Of a stretch of DNA of 64,000 nt, positions 61,485 to 64,000 are shown piece after piece (position 1 is the stretch's first letter; every line of letters starts with the position of its first letter). The stretch is from JADJPL01 sp040382095 (lineage in GTDB: Bacteria > Bacteroidota > Bacteroidia > Chitinophagales > Saprospiraceae): positions 7,689 to 71,688 of the forward strand of contig JBEIGB010000007.1 in assembly GCA_040382095.1 (NCBI GenBank), read 5' to 3'. The position numbers and the translations under genes are program-made. The notes beneath the pieces are model-generated. The model worked only from the letters and a program-made list of their open reading frames with translations, had not been told where the DNA came from and did not search any database.

Positions 61485-62264
61485 ATGGACAAACCACTGG
61501 AAAAAAAACTGGAGGCATTCGCACGATTGCTCGGTATTATGGACGAGTTGCGCGAAAAATGCCCCTGGGACCGCAAACAAACTTTCCTGAGCCTGCGCAA
61601 CCTCACCATAGAAGAAACCTATGAACTCGCAGACGCAATCCTCGAAGAAGACCTCCCCGGCATCCGGGAAGAAATCGGAGATATCCTGTTGCACATGGTC
61701 TTCTATGCAAAAATCGCCGAAGAACAGCAGGCATTTGATATTGCAGATGCCCTGCACAGCATCTGCGATAAGTTGATCAAGCGACATCCGCATATTTATG
61801 GCGATGTACAGGTGAACGGAGAAGATGACGTGAAGAAAAACTGGGAGCAGCTCAAGCTCCGGGAAGGGAAACGCTCTGTGCTCGCCGGCGTACCCCGCTC
61901 CCTGCCAGCTATGATCAAAGCCTACCGGATGCAGGACAAAACTAAACAGGTCGGTTTTGAATGGGAGAATGCCGGACAGGTATGGGATAAAGTCGAGGAA
62001 GAAATCCGCGAATTCCGCGAATGTGAACAAACAGGAGCAGATCCTGCCAGGCGGGAAGAGGAATTTGGCGATATCCTGTTTTCTCTGATCAACTACGCCC
62101 GCTTCCAGGGGATAGACCCCGAAAATGCCCTGGAAAGGGTTAACCAAAAATTCAAGCGACGTTTCGAATACATCGAAGCACAAGCCCCTAAACCACTCGT
62201 CGAAATGACGCTCCAGGAAATGGATAACCTCTGGGAAGCAGCAAAAAAACTGGAAAAAAAATAA
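61485..62264 (+). CDS. mazG: Nucleoside triphosphate pyrophosphohydrolase MazG
   Basis: Hydrolyses (d)NTPs to NMPs and pyrophosphate; protects from aberrant nucleotides and affects (p)ppGpp. 259 residues, like E. coli MazG (263). Two tandem MazG helical domains: first with LREKCPWDRKQTFLSL, IEETYELADAILEED and IREEIGDILLHMVFYA (the EExxE and ExxD metal sites), second with GFEWENAGQVWDKVEEEIRE and RREEEFGDILFSLINYARFQ. It ends 7 bases before the next gene, so both are probably in one transcript. Confidence 0.97.
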   Translation: MDKPLEKKLEAFARLLGIMDELREKCPWDRKQTFLSLRNLTIEETYELADAILEEDLPGIREEIGDILLHMVFYAKIAEEQQAFDIADALHSICDKLIKRHPHIYGDVQVNGEDDVKKNWEQLKLREGKRSVLAGVPRSLPAMIKAYRMQDKTKQVGFEWENAGQVWDKVEEEIREFRECEQTGADPARREEEFGDILFSLINYARFQGIDPENALERVNQKFKRRFEYIEAQAPKPLVEMTLQEMDNLWEAAKKLEKK

Positions 62265-62271
62265 TACGGAT

Positions 62272-63807
62272 ATGCACAAAAGAAATATCGCTTTCCTGGG
62301 CCTGGTGCTGTGGGCCCTGCAAGTTGCCGGGCAAACGGCCCCGGGGTATAAAGCTCCACAATTCACGGATACAGACAGAATGGCCAAAATCCGTGCCGCT
62401 ATCCCCGAAGTTGAAAATATCTTCAGGGCCTTTGCCCAAAATAACCAGATCCCGGGATATGCCTTCGGGATTGTCGTGGATGGACAACTGGCTTTTAAAG
62501 GTTCGGGCGGGATAGCCAACCTGCAGAAAACCTACTCCGCTACCCCAACTTCCCTCTTCCGGATTGCCTCCATGACCAAAAGTATCACGGCAATGGCCAT
62601 CCTGCAACTGCGCGATGCAGGAAAACTATCGCTCCATGACCCGGTGGCCAAGTACCTGCCGGAACTGGGGCGCATTGCCCCGCTTACCGCAGATGCCCCA
62701 CCCCCAACTATTTTTAACCTGCTCACCATGACTGCCGGCTTCCCCGAGGATAACCCCTGGGGCGACCGCCAATTAGAAGATTCGGACCAGGATTTCCTGG
62801 ATTTTTTGCGCGACGGCATTTCTTTTTCTACTATCCCGTCCGCAGGGTATGAATACAGCAACCTGGGGTATGCTATGCTGGGCAGTATTATCTCCCGCGT
62901 CACGGGTATGCCTTACCAAAAATATATTAATGAAACCATCTTCAAGCCCCTCGGCATGGATGATACCCACTGGGAATACGAAGGACTGCCGGAAAAAAAA
63001 CTTGCCCTTGGCTACCGGTGGGAGGACAGCCAATGGAAACCAGAGCCCATGCTCCATGACGGGGTATATGGCGCCATGGGAGGCCTTATTACGACCATTG
63101 AAGACTTTGGCAAATACCTGGCCTTCCATCTTTCGGCCTGGCCACCGCGAAACGACCTGCAATCCGGTCCCCTTGGGCGTGCTTCTGTAAGGGAAATGCA
63201 CAAAATGACCGAACCCAGGCTAAACGCGGAAGCAAAAGACAGCGGCGGAGCCCCCTGCCCGGTCATGGTCGCTTATGGCTATGGGCTGCGCGTACAGAAA
63301 GATTGTAAAGGCGTGCTACAAGTCGCCCACAGCGGAGGGCTTCCGGGTTTTGGCAGTAATTTTACCTTCCTCCCGGATTATGGGATAGGCGTAATCCTCT
63401 TCGCCAACCGAACCTATGCCCCGGCTACTGCTGCCAATAATCTGGCTATACAGGCTATCCTGCGTAGCGCAAGCCTGGAACCCCGCCGCTTACCCGTCTC
63501 CGACATCCTCGCCCGGCGCAAAGAACAGGTCTTTCAATTGCTCCAAACCTGGAAGGCTGGTGGTGAAGAGGATTTCCTTGCAGAAAATTTTTACCTGGAT
63601 TCCGACCTCGAACACCGCCGGCAGGATGCTGCTGCTATTTTTGCCAAGGCCGGAAAACCCATAGAAGCAGGTCCCCTCGTACCGGAAAACCAGCTCCGCG
63701 GCACCTTCCGCATCCGCTGCGAACAGCGGTCCGTGGAGGTCTTCTTCTCCCTTTCACCGGAGAAGAACCCTAAAGTCCAGGCCCTTACCCTGCGGGTGGT
63801 GGAATAG
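62272..63807 (+). CDS. Exported serine hydrolase of the beta-lactamase/class C family
   Basis: 511 residues with a signal peptide (about 1-20, MHKRNIAFLGLVLWALQVAG). The penicillin-binding fold motifs are intact: SxxK is SMTK at 100-103, the YxN motif is YSN in AGYEYSNLGYAMLG (about 187-189), and HxG is HSGG (about 347-350; VAHSGGLPGFGSNF). A C-terminal domain (about 400-511) without motif follows. Members hydrolyse beta-lactams, D-amino peptides or esters; the substrate is not predictable. It is 7 bases downstream of mazG. A repeat copy follows the stop. Confidence 0.9.
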   Translation: MHKRNIAFLGLVLWALQVAGQTAPGYKAPQFTDTDRMAKIRAAIPEVENIFRAFAQNNQIPGYAFGIVVDGQLAFKGSGGIANLQKTYSATPTSLFRIASMTKSITAMAILQLRDAGKLSLHDPVAKYLPELGRIAPLTADAPPPTIFNLLTMTAGFPEDNPWGDRQLEDSDQDFLDFLRDGISFSTIPSAGYEYSNLGYAMLGSIISRVTGMPYQKYINETIFKPLGMDDTHWEYEGLPEKKLALGYRWEDSQWKPEPMLHDGVYGAMGGLITTIEDFGKYLAFHLSAWPPRNDLQSGPLGRASVREMHKMTEPRLNAEAKDSGGAPCPVMVAYGYGLRVQKDCKGVLQVAHSGGLPGFGSNFTFLPDYGIGVILFANRTYAPATAANNLAIQAILRSASLEPRRLPVSDILARRKEQVFQLLQTWKAGGEEDFLAENFYLDSDLEHRRQDAAAIFAKAGKPIEAGPLVPENQLRGTFRIRCEQRSVEVFFSLSPEKNPKVQALTLRVVE

Positions 63808-63844
63808 CCCCAACTTTTCCGGCGTCTTAAAAAAATATTGTCGG

Positions 63845-63940
63845 AGCTGCCTCACAAGTCCTTTGTCCTTCGGCGGCTTACGCCGCCAAAGAATATTTCT
63901 CACAGCGCCGTTTTGATTTTTTTTTATAAGCAAAAAAAAA
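63845..63940. repeat. Partial palindromic repeat copy near the window end
   Basis: GAGCTGCCTCACAAGTCCTT (63844 on) is a GAGGCTGTC-type left end. It is followed by the hairpin GGCGGCTTACGCCGCC (63872-63887) and AAAGAATATTTCTCACAGCG, the start of a central arm. The right half is replaced by long T and A runs; the right end may be missing or eroded. Confidence 0.55.
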
Positions 63941-64000
63941 GAAAAAGGCGGGGTGGGGAAAATTTATTATGCTGGAGAAGGCGGCCGAATGCAGTAACGG

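Overview
The window looks like a chromosomal segment of a Bacteroidota bacterium, probably of the Saprospiria (Haliscomenobacter/Lewinella-like) group. The evidence is a fused SecDF, a PUR-family nucleic-acid-binding protein, type IX secretion (T9SS) sorting domains, SprB repeats, a PorE-like OmpA protein, a LytS/LytTR pair with a sensory propeller, the short-chain type of threonine dehydrogenase, and promoter-like TAnnTTTG boxes. The genus-level guess is weak. No rRNA, tRNA, CRISPR array, integrase, transposase or phage gene was seen.

Layout. 1-5.7 kb: an operon of a secreted unknown protein, a Ktr/Trk potassium channel and the start of its TrkA-type regulator; then a D-2-hydroxyacid dehydrogenase and a Kbp/YgaU-like BON-LysM protein. 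6.3-17.8 kb: envelope and secretion block with SecDF, a PorE-like T9SS protein and, convergent with it, a 1990-residue SprB-repeat surface protein carrying a T9SS tail. 18-31.7 kb: housekeeping (leuS, lysC, tilS, tdh-kbl, anmK) mixed with a thioredoxin-like lipoprotein, an amidase, a T9SS cargo protein and a small HsdR-N-like nuclease-fold protein. 31.7-47.5 kb: membrane protein, fossil of a TonB-dependent receptor, acpH, a GT39-type glycosyltransferase, beta-helix lipoprotein, two DUF2911 proteins, HtrA protease, a GATase-like secreted protein, a VWA membrane protein, PUR protein, ABC exporter. 47.5-54.7 kb: Sua5, an MFS transporter, and a LytTR regulator/LytS-type kinase pair in which both genes carry a one-base homopolymer frameshift. 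55-64 kb: pepT, purC, yegP, a GH63-like hydrolase, pyruvate dehydrogenase E2, CoA-binding protein, NqrM-like protein, mazG and a serine hydrolase.

The most distinctive feature is not a gene. More than ten intergenic copies of a structured repeat of about 70-175 bp occur. Intact copies have matched ends (GGGGTTGTGTAAAAAG-type or GAGGCTGTC-type), small GC-rich hairpins and a long central hairpin of 21-34 bp. Arms are perfectly or almost perfectly paired within a copy although their sequence differs between copies, which points to maintenance of structure. One copy is inserted in the tip of the central hairpin of another. Several lie between convergent genes, where they could act as bidirectional terminators.
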